The notes under the pieces were generated by a model. It searched no databases. It saw only the letters and a program-made list of their open reading frames with translations, and was not told where the DNA came from. From the NCBI RefSeq assembly GCF_030463535.1, contig NC_132894.1:12731433-12795432 (forward strand): a stretch of 64,000 bases of DNA, written 5' to 3'. Both the position numbers and the translations under genes were made by a program. This DNA comes from Salminus brasiliensis (lineage: Eukaryota; Chordata; Actinopteri; Characiformes; Bryconidae). This document shows, in pieces, positions 37,592-48,736 of the stretch (its first letter is position 1; each line of letters begins with the position of its first letter).

Positions 37592-40329
37592 GTGAGTGAA
37601 AGCCGTCTTGTCAGCCACTCATTTTTTGTACCTAATCTTTTAGTCAGATCTTCATACTTTGTCTTTTTGACGCCGTAAAGGCTGAAAGGGTAATGCGTTA
37701 TAAGTTTGGGTGGGCATTATGACGCTACTCTATCGTGATAAATTACGTCACAACAGCCTTTTCTGACGATCATATCGTATCATCAGTGGTTCGAGAGCTG
37801 TAGGACTGCAGGTATCATATAAAATGTAAATATAATTTTTTTAAATGTAGCATTAGTGTTTCCCAATTTGTTCGCAAACCTCAGGAAATATTGTGATAGA
37901 TGTGGTAATGCAGATAGTCTTGAAGTATTGTGATGTCATAATCACACATCACAATACTTATGACATTTTGCACAATCATCCTAGTTTGAGGTTCCACAAG
38001 CCCTCGTTTTGGGGTTCGAATCGCATTGCTCAAAGCAGGTCAGGCATCACTACATGTAAGTCTGTAAATGTGTTTCTATCACATCAGTAACTTGACTTTT
38101 AGTACATTTTGAGGTGCTCATGTTCCAGATAACACTGTAATTCAGCTAAGGTTCAGGACATGTCAAGGTGACTTTCCCCCATCGCAGTGTTTGAAACAGA
38201 AACGTTGAGCCTAAAGAGACAAACTTGCTGGTTGACATGTGTAGGTGAATGAGACCTATCCTGGGGCAAGTGCTGACTCTGTAAACTAGGTCTGTATATG
38301 TATGTATGTATGTATGTATAGATGTGTGTCTATGGGTGTCTGTCTTCCACCTCAACCTAAAGTGTGTCGAACTAAATTGACTTCCATAAGGACAAGGCTC
38401 TGCGCTGTTCTGAATGGTTGATGAAGTAAACCGAGAGGCCACGCTCATTAAACTTTGACCTTTTACTGACATAGTGTTTCTTGTGCAAGAGAAGCAGCAT
38501 TCTGTCTTGGGGGGCAGTGAAAGGTCTTGTAATTATGGATTATGGATGAATGACATGCTTCCAGTCCTTCTCTATTCAAAGTAACTAAAGTGTAATAAAT
38601 AAGAAACTTGCCGTCTGCTGATTCAGATGATGTCGACTAAAACTGCATGCTGTTTATAAGCCTAAAAAATTCCCTAAGAGAGTGGGGGAGAGGTCATTGG
38701 TTCACATTTTCACGTTCAAACATGTTTCCAATTCAGTGTTTGATTCAGTTTTTGGTATAAGTTATATATAGGCTCATAAAAATAAAATTCTGTATAAAAA
38801 TGGCAATAAATAGGAAGAACCTCATCAAAAACAGGGCTTTATTGACAATACATTTTCGAATGATAATTTTTGCAATTTCCAATTTTAAGATACTCTATTT
38901 AAACACTATACCCTCCTGTTGCTAAGTTGGAGTTTACTTGAAAATATTCATTGATTGACTGAAAATGGTTGTGTCCTTTTGAGGATGTACCATGTGAGGG
39001 CAGTTTTCTGTTTCTTTTCTTCCTTGCTGGACAACCATCCAGTACAGGCATTCGTCCAGCTAGTGCGACTAAACAGAGCCACGTGATTCCAAAATCCGGC
39101 GCATAAGGACAGAAATTAGTCTGTCTAAATTGCGTTCGTGCTTGAGTAAAGGCTAAGGCGCCCTGGCAGAGAGTGTTACTGCACCAAATGACCAGATTGC
39201 TTGCTGAACTTTGATCTTGGCATCTGAAAACTATTGTGGCTCCACCCATTTAATTAAAAGACCTCTTTTATGGTGTTATTTTTCCCTAATCAGTTACAGG
39301 CCTCAAGGCTTGTTCCTTTGATTTGTAACAGCCTGAGTTGTTTATTCAGTTAACATGCCTCTCCAGGCATATTGAAGCCCATTCATTTAGGGAAAAACTA
39401 CTGTGAGGGATGCTTCGTGTCTCCTCCACTTTTGGAATACGATAAACGCATGTGGAAATGACTGTGTCTGTATCAAGTCTTTAATAATTAAACAATTTAG
39501 TTGTACTTAATGCCACTCATACCTCAGGCTAGGCATTCCTGGCTCGTACAATGCCATTCCCCGAATAGTTAGATAATGACTAAACCCAGCGGTGAACTTG
39601 TCTCTTTACATGGGTTTTCTTTTTGTCTCATTTCAGAACGATGTCCTCTCAATTAGTTGACCTTGTCGTACTTTATCAGGTTGGAGATGACGCTCCCTTT
39701 CTAAATACAGGTGCCATGGAGATGCACTTTGTTCTACTGCTGCCACATGCTTCCCTTTAACAATGTAGTTCTTTCTAAACAAATAGCTGATTTCAATATT
39801 GTCGACGCTGCAGCCAGGTAAAGAGCAGGTAGGGCGGCCGTGGTCAAGCAGAGCGGTTGAGCATTACGCTGGCACACGGTGATAAAGGCCTGTTTGCATA
39901 TGTTCAGCGATTAACCAACTGGCTTAAGATAATACTTTCATTTTCTGGGGCTGACTGGACACACCGGATTAGGAGAGTGTGGCGAGTGGGCTGTCCGTGA
40001 GACAGACTTGTGGCTTACTCTAACTGATCACAGCGTTTTGGAGGTTTTGATCGTTTTGTCCTGACCACAGAAATTCGTTATCACTACACTACCTTACTAC
40101 ACAAATGTCTTTGAAAGGGATGCTCAGCAGAGTGCACAGTGCAGTGTTGGCCTGAACGTTTCATTCGAGCCTCCGTTAGACTAAATTGGAGCGTGCCTTT
40201 GGAGTTCAATGAGCATCACACAACAGGGCTTTGTCATTGACTTCATTGTTTCCTGTGGTGGTGTTTGTGAGGGACGGTGAAGAAGAACATTTGAAATTTG
40301 AGAGCTTGCACCAAGGTCACAGCAGCTCG

Positions 40330-40332
<3 letters not shown>

Positions 40333-40400
<68 letters not shown>
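40333..40400. repeat. (TG)n microsatellite
   Basis: About 34 uninterrupted TG units. Confidence 0.98.
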
Positions 40401-40402
<2 letters not shown>

Positions 40403-42615
40403 TTTTGGATCAGTTGTTTTAAGCACAGAAAACCAAATATAGAAGTGGGAGGAAATAAAACAATTAAAGTAAAGGAAGCAATCATACCAGACCTATGTAC
40501 ATACTGTTGAAAGAACCACCTGGAAGCCCACAGGTATTTTCTCCAGAGACACTTATTTTATTTTATTTTTAAGAATAGTAACGTTACAAGAGGCAAAAAA
40601 ATATTTTTAGATTATATTCCTAGTAATTTTGTGGCCGTTCCTATTGGTCCATTCATCATGCAACAGGTTGATGTGTCAATGACTGTATAGACTGACTAAA
40701 TAAGCAAATGCTTGGTCAGCGTTTCACTTTGTAGTATTGGGGGGAAAAAAGGTTTGTTGACTAATTACGGTAGCGAAACCTTTGTTAGTGACATATGGAA
40801 CCATCTACAAACAGTCTCCATAAGACCCCCAGGTGCCCAAATTGTTCATTAAAGGAACGATTCAGTAAATAATTCTAATGTTGCAAACTGTGAATGAAGG
40901 CGATTAGTTAGATTAGAATGGCATCGTTTAAATGATAATATGCAAACTAGCTTCAGACTACTAGCTTCAGTCCATTGTTGGCGACATTGGCATGTATGGC
41001 TAAACCTTTCCTTTAAGTTGGCAAGGCTCTATATGAAACTATTGCCTTTACTAAAGAACCATTTTTTTTGTTGTGTTGCTAAATGTGATCCATTTGGAGG
41101 ATTTGCTATAGAGGACCAGACTCTGGCATCTTACTGGGACTGAGAAAAGAGGAGAGAGAGGATAAAGAGTAGCTGTTTCAGTGAGGCTACTCTTCTGGCA
41201 GCTAGAAGAGTATGAGTGTTGGATGAACCTGTCGACCAGGCCTTTTTACAAACTCAGGAATAGTGTTAACAAGAATAGCATGATGCTTCTTGTGTTTGCC
41301 CTAAAGGGAAATGCTTCACTACTTGAACCTTTGAATAGAATTAAGGGCTAACCATATATATCCGAACCTCAAGCTCATGGCCGACACGCTGAGTGACATC
41401 TTTTTCTGTCAAGCAAGTTTTTCATCCTTCTTGTGTCCAGTGGAATGTGGAAAGTTATTTACTTTATTTGAACCCCCCGTCAGGCACTTATGTAATGTTT
41501 TTAAGCTGAGATGAAGGCCAAGTACTTAGATGGAGTACACAGATAGCTGTGTTATGGACTAGCATGTGCAACTTATTTCGTCTGCTGAATGCTGAGCTCT
41601 GCTGGTTTCACTTCTATGGACCAGGGAATCCTCATTTGATGCCTATAAAGGCAGTTCAGAGCATTGTGTGTACATACATACATATACAGATATAAACTGT
41701 AATAATGTACGTAACGTAAGCTTATCATTGTAGCTTAAATCAGTAAAGAAGAAAGTGGGTTGAACTGTCAACAACTACACATTTGCATGCAATGCAGTTT
41801 CTGAACTAATCTGGGCCAAACTAAGAGATTTGCAAGAGACTAATTTACAGTGTTTGTAGCCCTGTTTACTTGCAAACCAGCATAAACACCCCCTTCATGA
41901 TGCACCAAAAGTTATCTACGTATGCATTTTCCGCTGCTTATTAAAATACAGCTGCATTCGTGTTTGTTTTGGTGTCAAAAAGCTGCCCTTGCACCTGTGG
42001 TAATATTGAATAAGCCTCAAAATGTGACAAGCTAAGTGAGAAGGATTCAAATCTCCTGTGTGTAATCTGTTCAGTCAGTCTGGACTGTAGTCCGACTGTA
42101 TATTCAGACTTTGCTGTTTACATGAGAATAGTTTATGTCCTACATGTTTCTCATATTTGAGTTCTGCTTAATGTTTTTGTGGTTAAAATATTTTTTACAT
42201 GATTCAGCCTCTCTATTTATCCCTTTAAACAGGCTGTTCTGTATTGGGCCTTAAAAAGCACTCACAGCTGAAAGACTTCTAAGAACTGCAATGTGAGTGG
42301 GCATGGCTAAACTGTGGTAGGCTGAATAGGGGGAGATATATTAATGGGTTTCCTTTCATACATGGACTGCTTTGACAGAGTAGTGAATGGTAGAGAAAAA
42401 TAGTTTGACTGTTGCTTTCAGCTGAATTATTAGATGTTGAACCCAGTTTGGATTGGATTGGATTGATTGACGTCTAAACTAAACATGTTACATGTCACTT
42501 CAGTGATAAAACTCCCTACAACAGAACAATGTTTGCATCACATGGTCACATGACAGGGCTGGGCAATTAATAGAAAATGAATCGCTACTGATATTCAGAA
42601 CTTCTAATCAACATA

Positions 42616-42616
<1 letters not shown>

Positions 42617-42673
<57 letters not shown>
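42617..42673. repeat. (TA)n microsatellite
   Basis: About 28 TA units, preceded by the phrase AGGGCTGGGCAATTAATAG, the head of a dispersed repeat also seen near 51789. Confidence 0.95.
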
Positions 42674-42676
<3 letters not shown>

Positions 42677-43319
42677 TTCTGTTAATAAAAGTTTCTTATA
42701 TTGTTTACACTTTCTTCATAGTGTGTGTTTTATGTACTATCCTCTTAAAAACATACTGCTGCGACATGGTAGCAACATGGAGGAGAACTAGGAGTTGACT
42801 AGGAGAACCTAGTCAACTGAACAACTCAAGCAGCTTATATAATCACTCATTAATCATAATCATAATGCTGTTATAATTATTTATTTCATAATTTATGTTT
42901 TATTCATAATTCCACTGTAAAGTAATCTGTGAACTGATTTTCATACTCATTCAGTTATGCACTTATTACTAAGATCTCAAGAACCATTTATCCAAGTCAA
43001 GGACCATTTAGGAACCATGGTTTAAGTGCAATTACACTTTTAACACACATCATGTCAAAAACACAGTCAGCACAACACCCCTGAACCCCATTAAAGGCTT
43101 TGATGAAAGGCCCAATGGCTACAGCAACCTCTTTTTCTGACATGAAATGGGGACATTTTTACCACAAAAGATTCCTCATGTTTTTGGCATCTTGCTGGGA
43201 ATGGGAAAATGCAGATGTGTCAAGTGAGGCCTGCTCTTCAGGCAGCTAGAAGAGTATGAAAGATGTTTCAGCTAGAAGGTGAGGCAGAGAGTGAGAAAAG
43301 GGACTTTAACTCTCTCTAG

Positions 43320-43451
43320 CTCTCTCTCTCTATCTCTCTCCCCCTCTGCCCTCCCTCCCTCTCCCTCTCTGACTTCTTCATCCTCTGGGAGTAGAGAGAC
43401 AGGTCTGACAGGCTCTGTCTATCTAAGAAACAGAACTGTTTTATTGTGCAG
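43320..43451 (+). other. Candidate alternative non-coding exon
   Basis: A CT-rich tract is followed by CTTCATCCTCTGGGAGTAG ... TTTTATTGTGCAG and then GTGAGTTTG after 43451, a strong donor. It may be an alternative first exon of elovl1 or of an unannotated transcript. Donor strength alone supports it. Confidence 0.25.
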
Positions 43452-43673
43452 GTGAGTTTGTCTTTGGAAATTGAATACTTGATACCCCCCCTCCCTCCAG
43501 GCGGGGCCCTGCCCTCAGCATACTCATCCTTAACCTAACTGAAATGACCTTAGACCTTCTACCAGAAGTCAATTAGTATGGTTTTACTGAGATTATGAGC
43601 TCGGAATAACTGAAAAAATAACTGTTAATTTACACTTCTAAGTATTGTACTGTTTGTAAAAATGGATTTGTTG

Positions 43674-43895
43674 TACACTATATGGGTAAAAAAGTTTAAG
43701 GACACCTGCTCATTCGTAGTTTTTTTCTATAGACAAGACTATTAACCTGTTTTTGTTGGAGTCTTTAATGTCCAGGGAAGACCTTCTGCTAGGGGTCAAG
43801 GTTCTGGGGTCAAGAACAGCTACAGGAACAAAGTAGCTGAATTAATCCATTAGAAGGGGTGTCCACAAACATTTGGACATATAGGTGAACATGTT
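43674..43895. mobile_element. Short TIR element remnant (TATATGG...ACACC ends)
   Basis: CACTATATGGGTAAAAAAG ... GGACACCTGCTCATTC on the left faces GGGGTGTCCACAAACATTTG and GACATATAGG on the right, an imperfect inverted repeat of a MITE type common in fish. The interior has no coding frame. A half copy is visible near 18150-18195. Confidence 0.6.
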
Positions 43896-44236
43896 GAATG
43901 TTAAATGTGTTGAAATTCAGAGTGTTTGTTCCAGGCCGATATCAACAGAAAAGGCTCAATCAGATATCGGATGGAATGAAAAGAATGAATCTGATCTAAT
44001 CCTCTAAGACATCTTGGCTGAAAGTACACACACTCTCACACTGTGTGATGTGATGTAATGTTGGTGGTGTTGAAGAACCATTTTACTCGACTACCTGAAC
44101 CTGTATTTGCTGATACTAAAGATTTAATGATCACTTTTCTGAGAATACTGTGGGTATCAAGTAAATGGTCAGTTCTGGAAGGTGATGTGTTAAACGCAGA
44201 AAACATGGGCAAGCATAAGAATCCAAGCCACTTTGA

Positions 44237-44755
44237 CCCTGTTTACATCTGGTCACGTCATGCATCTTTGAGTGAGAGGATTCTGTCTGGATAAGGGCAA
44301 GCCAATGCAACTGTAAACACTCCCACAACGCATCCAAATCTGATCACTCAAACCACTTCAGGAGGTGGTCTGAGATGCATTTGTTATATGCATTGTAAAT
44401 GTAACCGCCTCTCCAAGACTCATTTGATAACCGAAACCCCTCCCTGTACAACCAAAACATCGTCAAAACAACGTCGCTTATGAGGAAGATTAGCATGGAA
44501 GTTGACGGCATGTAAAATCATGCCACCGTAGAGTTTCGAGACTGCATCCATCTCAGGATAAGGCTAAACAGATAAACAACTGGTTGCCATGTAATGACAG
44601 ATATGCATATTCCGTCCCACACAGCAATCGTTTTTCAGTCTGACTAGCCAGAGACACATTCGACTACCCAGTGCGAATGTATGTGGCTTAAATCTTGTGA
44701 GGATACAATCCAGATACTGGTCTCCCAAAGTTACCAGGTGTAAACAGGGTCTTTG
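44237..44755. mobile_element. TIR element with CCCTGTTTACA ends
   Basis: GACCCTGTTTACATCTGGT near 44237 pairs with ACCAGGTGTAAACAGGGTC near 44735-44753. The flanks read CACTTTGA and TCTTTGAC, so a short CTTTGA duplication is plausible. The roughly 500-bp interior is non-coding. The size and a 6-8 bp duplication would suit a non-autonomous hAT-type element. Confidence 0.7.
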
Positions 44756-45365
44756 ACAAGGGCCAATTTTTGACAGCTAGACGACTGGGTCAGATCATCT
44801 CCAAAAACTGCAGGCAGATCTTGGGAGAGGTTTTCTGGTATGCACCAAAATTGGTCCAATAAAGGACAATCAGTGAACCAGTGACAGGGCTATAGACACC
44901 GAAGTCTCATTGATGTGATCCATGAAAGCTTCACCTTCCAACTTACAGATTTACATTTACATTTACATTTACGGCATTTAGCAGACGCTCTTATCCAGAG
45001 CGACTTACAAAGTGCTTTGCTATTTACCCAAGAAAGAAACCATAGCTAGTTAGAATAGAATAATAATTCAAAGATACCTCTAAGCTTAGACATTACTAAA
45101 CACAATACAATAAGGCGACCATAGTACTCTATTCGCCCAAGTACTCTCTGAAGAGGTGGGTCTTCAGTCTGCGGGACTTAAAGGACTGGACTTAAAGGAT
45201 CTGCTGCTAGCGTGTTGTTGCCAGATCCCACAAGATGCCTTCAAAGATCTTGTAGAATCCATGTCTCAAATGGTCAGATCTGTTGTGGTGGCACAAAGAG
45301 GGACCTGCTAGATATTAGGCTGATGTGGTGCTAATGTTGTGGCTGATCAGTGGGTGTGTTTGTGT
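44756..45365. mobile_element. Interspersed element split by a nested insertion
   Basis: CTGCAGGCAGATCTTGGGAG, CAATAAAGGACAATCAGTGA and CTTCACCTTCCAACTTACAG form the left part. The right part resumes at ACTTAAAGGATCTGCTGC and runs through CAGATCCCACAAGATGCC to GGCTGATCAGTGGGTG. In the form I remember, the two parts are continuous, so 44945-45190 was inserted later. No coding capacity is evident. Confidence 0.6.
44945..45190. mobile_element. Nested repeat with GCATTTAGCAGACGCTCTTATC head
   Basis: TTTACATTTACATTTACATT leads into GGCATTTAGCAGACGCTC, TTATCCAGAGCGACTTACAA and later GAAGAGGTGGGTCTTCAGTC. This is one of the most widespread fish repeat signatures. It interrupts the element at 44756-45365, and ACTTAAAGGA occurs twice at its right edge. 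Confidence 0.7.
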
Positions 45366-45601
45366 ATGTGTAGTTAAAACATTAGAACAGATGTAGCTGA
45401 ACATAAATACAGTAAAAAGTAACAAAAAACAAATAGGTCAATGGTCCGCCCTGACCTCTCTGTTCAATGACATCAGAGTAATCATTGTTGATGTAGGTAA
45501 TCAAAGAATACCTGTAATACTACGTGCAGTAATAATAGGATGCATCATGACTTCTGTCATGCGTAACAGGATTGGTATTTTAATCTTGTGTTCTCATTCA
45601 G

Positions 45602-46430
45602 GCTTCGCAGTTGGCCAAGATGGTTTGTGGATCGCTGGTGGTTGTTTCTGGTCTACTGCTTGCATGTTATTATGGTCAGTTTAGAAAAACTGCTAACTGA
45701 CTAAGGCCTGGTCAGCATTACGTTTCGAAGACTTGGTGTGTTTAGAGGAGTGTCATTCTAGATAGTGGCTTTGTGTTCAACAGGCGTGTTTCTGCGACCC
45801 CCCCTCACTCCCAAACCACCACCCCCACCACCCAAGCCGGCTGGTGTAGAACAATAGGCCACTTCACAGTAACAGTGTGGCTACTGATTTCTTGCCCTCA
45901 GCTGGTGAATAATACTATGGGTGCAGGCCGGGGGTAAAGCTGTGGGCCAGGCCGTGTTCCTCAGCTCACCTCTAGGGTCGTGGGGGAGGGGCGGACTCCC
46001 TATCCCCACCCCCACTTCAACATACACATACAGGCTGTTTTATGGATTGTACAGGCATATATGGCATAGGATAGTGTTGAATATGTTAAGCAAATTTGAA
46101 TGCCTCTGGTTTTACAGTATTCGCATTCAGACAGCAATTTTGTGTTTTCCCAAAAAAGGGGTCACTCAAGAGAAATGTCTTTCTGATTGCTTTGCCAAAA
46201 TTTGCCATGACATTGTTTTAAGAAAACGAGAAGATGTCCAACAGCACTTGAATCTGGTTTTACATAAAATATTCATCTGACATTTCACCCTGTGTTAGTC
46301 TGTATAAAATATAGTGTTTATTAATGCAAAATGGTATAGTGTAACCGTGTATATGGTCATAGTGAAATTATTGAACTGGGTAAAGTTATTCTCTAGCAAA
46401 CATTATAGTCTGTAAAAATAAATAAGGATG
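45602..46430 (+). CDS. Candidate spliced microprotein, 42 aa, one membrane segment
   Basis: The exon at 45602-45674 follows a good acceptor (TTCTCATTCAG) and holds GCCAAGATGG, a near-ideal Kozak start with ATG at 45620. It ends TATTATG before GTCAGT. A 109-bp intron leads to an acceptor TTCAACAG at 45783. The frame continues from 45784 to a TAG at 45855-45857. The joined product is 42 aa: a short start (MVCGSL), a hydrophobic stretch to about residue 22 ending CYYGVFL, then RPPLTPK, six prolines, KPAGVEQ. AATAAA at 46417-46422 is a plausible poly(A) signal. Without splicing, the first exon reads only 26 aa. The upstream exon is unknown; the promoter-like region near 37 kb is a candidate. I do not recognise the family. 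It could be a mitochondrial or ER single-pass microprotein, or a chance frame. Coding span is 45620-45857. Confidence 0.45.
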
Positions 46431-46439
46431 AAAACAGTG

Positions 46440-46790
46440 GGGCTTCTATAGCAGATCCTAGACATACCTCAAAATCCACAGTGGACTACCTCAGGAGGCC
46501 CAAGCTGAAGGATTTCCCATGGCCCTCACATTTCCCAGATCTGAATATTGATGAACATTTGGGTGCAGAGCTCAAAAGCGCAGTGCACGGTGATGGACGA
46601 CTGAAGAACATCACAGAACTAGAAACCTTTTGCACGGAAGAATGGCCGGAAGTCCCTCAAACAAGAACTGAAAGAACATTTACAAACAGCGTCTACAAGC
46701 TGTGATCCTTGCCAAAGGGCGTGTTACCAAGTACTGAACATGCAGGGAGATCTTACATTTTAGGCACTTCCTTTTTGTTATTTTGAAACC
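46440..46790 (+). pseudogene. Tc1-like transposase 3' fragment
   Basis: A 74-codon frame at 46481-46705 contains WPSHFPDLNIDEHLGAELKS followed by a NITELETFC-type segment and EEWPEVPQTR. This is the C-terminal part of a Tc1-like transposase, with IDEH replacing the usual IEH context. After the stop comes the element's 3' wording (GTGATCCTTGCCAAAGGGCG, GTACTGAACATGCAGGGAG). The N-terminal and first catalytic parts are absent. Confidence 0.8.
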
Positions 46791-47140
46791 TGAGGAAATG
46801 CTGCGTCTTTTGCTTGGTAGCTATTTACAGTAGCAGACGTTTTGACCAGGGATGCCCATACATCTATATGCTGCTGTATATCAGTAGCCATGCTTTCAAT
46901 GATTGTCAGTGTTATGCCTTCAGAAAGCCTGTCCGTGTAGGCTATGGAAACCGAAAGCGTTGGTAACACCATGCTTGTAATTTGTGCAAAAGTCAAAGGA
47001 AGCATTGCTAACGGACTACTTCTACTTTAAGTTGATTGGTCCATCTTCTAGTTCCACTTCTGTCATCATTCTGTGAAAGAATTGAAAAGTGTCCCCACTC
47101 CACCACTCCCGTCCCTGGTGAAAACTACGCCTATGCCTGA
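46791..47140. other. No gene seen
   Basis: Nothing recognisable apart from short non-coding frames. Confidence 0.4.
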
Positions 47141-47159
47141 GTAAGACTAGACGTTTTGA

Positions 47160-47463
47160 CCGGGGGGAAAAGAGGCGGTGCTTTTTGGAAGTGCAAGAAC
47201 TCCCTTTTTTTCCCCTGTGCCCTAGCCGTCAGCCTCCAAGCAGCCACTTGTGTGGTAGAAGTTCTTCCTGCTCTAGCACTCACTCGTTTACACTTGGTGC
47301 GCGCGCACGCATGCACACACATGCTCACACACAGCTCCTTTTTCCTCTCTCCCTCTCTCGATCTCGCTCACAATCTGTCCGTGAGCCAGTTATTCATCCA
47401 CTGGGTGAGTCAGGGTGGGAGGAGACTGAGGCCAGCTGTACCAGTCACCCAGCCGATCTCTCA

Positions 47464-47526
<63 letters not shown>

Positions 47527-47690
47527 TTCTCCCTCTGCTGTTCCTCCTCTCTCTCTCTTTCTTCCACAGTCTCTCTGCTACTCTCCAGGCCTCATTTTTC
47601 ATCTGATTCGGGAGAGCAGGACTTGTTTTGGCACGCTGGCGCTCGGTAGCAGTCTCTGAAAGGGGGAAAAAAGGGGAAGTTGACCTGAAG
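47160..47690 (+). other. elovl1: Candidate alternative promoter and first exon of elovl1
   Basis: GC-richer sequence with GGGGGGAAAAGAGGCGGTGC and a GTGCGCGCGCACGCATGC alternating tract precedes a CT repeat and a block ending GTTGACCTGAAG before GTGAGTGG at 47691. The donor is strong and points to the elovl1 acceptor before 53291. Long Ser/Leu open frames here are translations of the CT repeat. Confidence 0.4.
47467..47522. repeat. (CT)n microsatellite
   Basis: About 28 CT units, extending with interruptions to 47570. Confidence 0.97.
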
Positions 47691-48594
47691 GTGAGTGGAA
47701 CTTTTTTTAACCACCCTTCAGACATTTACAGAAGGCCTGTTCAGGTGTGCAAGACCCTGCCCTCATCATGCGTCCAAACTTTTATCTTCCCTTATAATGT
47801 GTTGTAATCCGAGTAGTTCACATAGTTGCCGGGTGATGGCTGTGTTTGTTCTTAATCAGTTAGATTGCCTTTCTTACAGTCACGCCCCATTAACAGACGT
47901 AGGTCCGTGTGTTTGCCTAATAGCCTCGGTGGCTCGAATCTCTGGGATACTCTCCGCTCCCTCTGTTCATCATTAACTCTAAACCGTGGCCCGTTTTTTC
48001 CACTGCATGATTCATTGACAGGATGCCTGTTCCTGCAGCTAGCTCGCAGCCTCACCCTTCACTCTGGGCTTTTGCTGAAGCGGCGCCACGCTAGGCGGCC
48101 TTAGTTTGAACTTAAAACAGCTGAAGTTGTGCAGCTCGGTAAGCGTTCAGCCGGATGACCCTTGTGTTGTGGTTTGGCTCATGTGACTAAGGTTAGCAAA
48201 CAGTCTGTACTATTATTATTATTTTTTGGATTCTTTTCATGTTGTGCCCTGATGGACCACAATCACATGACCGCTATTCACAGAGCAGGGTGGTTCCGCA
48301 ATCTCCATTGGCAACCATGTCATTTCACGCCTGCCGGTGAAGTCAAGCACGCTGAGTTTAAAGGGACGAAAGCTATTGGTCAGTGCTTTGGGCTCCTACT
48401 TTGGACAGTTTTTGAAGGTTTGTCCTTCTTGTGTTCTTGTTCTTTCTAATCCAGCTGGCCTGGAAAAAAAAACTGGAAAACGTTCTAAAGCCGGCTGGAA
48501 TTTGATTACTGTGAAATTTCCACTTGGTAAAGCTTGTCATTTTTTTGTTTGTGACGATTATGAAGGAATAGTGCTCTCTGTTCCTTTAAAGCTG

Positions 48595-48736
48595 CTACAA
48601 AGGGTTCTTTGAGTGATGCCATAGAAGAACCACTCCTGATTCCAAAAAGAACCAAGTTTGTAGGTTATTTACCGGCGTACAGGTTCTTCACACTTGCATG
48701 TTTCTTCTTTGGCATTGCTCAAAGAACCCTTTGTAG
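48595..48736. mobile_element. Foldback MITE of the GGTTCTTTGAG family
   Basis: CTACAAAGGGTTCTTTGAG on the left pairs with CTCAAAGAACCCTTTGTAG on the right, a 19-bp perfect inverted repeat, and GTGATGCCA/TGGCATTG extend it. The interior repeats AAGAACC and GGTTCTT, so the whole can fold into a long hairpin. This is the best preserved member of the family in the window. Confidence 0.8.

Larger units (their letters stand above)
37592..43300. other. Probable intron or intergenic, no exon seen
   Basis: No coding exon recognised. Contains TATG repeats near 38294-38320, a long TG repeat at 40333-40400 and a TA repeat at 42617-42673. The Val/Cys and His/Thr open frames near 40.2-40.5 kb are translations of the TG repeat. 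Confidence 0.45.

Noticed and set aside
40181-40510. Open frames with Val-Cys and His-Thr runs on both strands
   Set aside because: They translate a TG/CA microsatellite.
46481-46705. Possible small host gene of 74 codons
   Set aside because: The peptide is the C-terminal part of a Tc1-like transposase, followed by the element's own 3' sequence.
47156-47659. Open frame of 167 codons rich in Ser and Leu
   Set aside because: It is the translation of a CT microsatellite and its edges; overlapping frames on both strands are open for the same reason.
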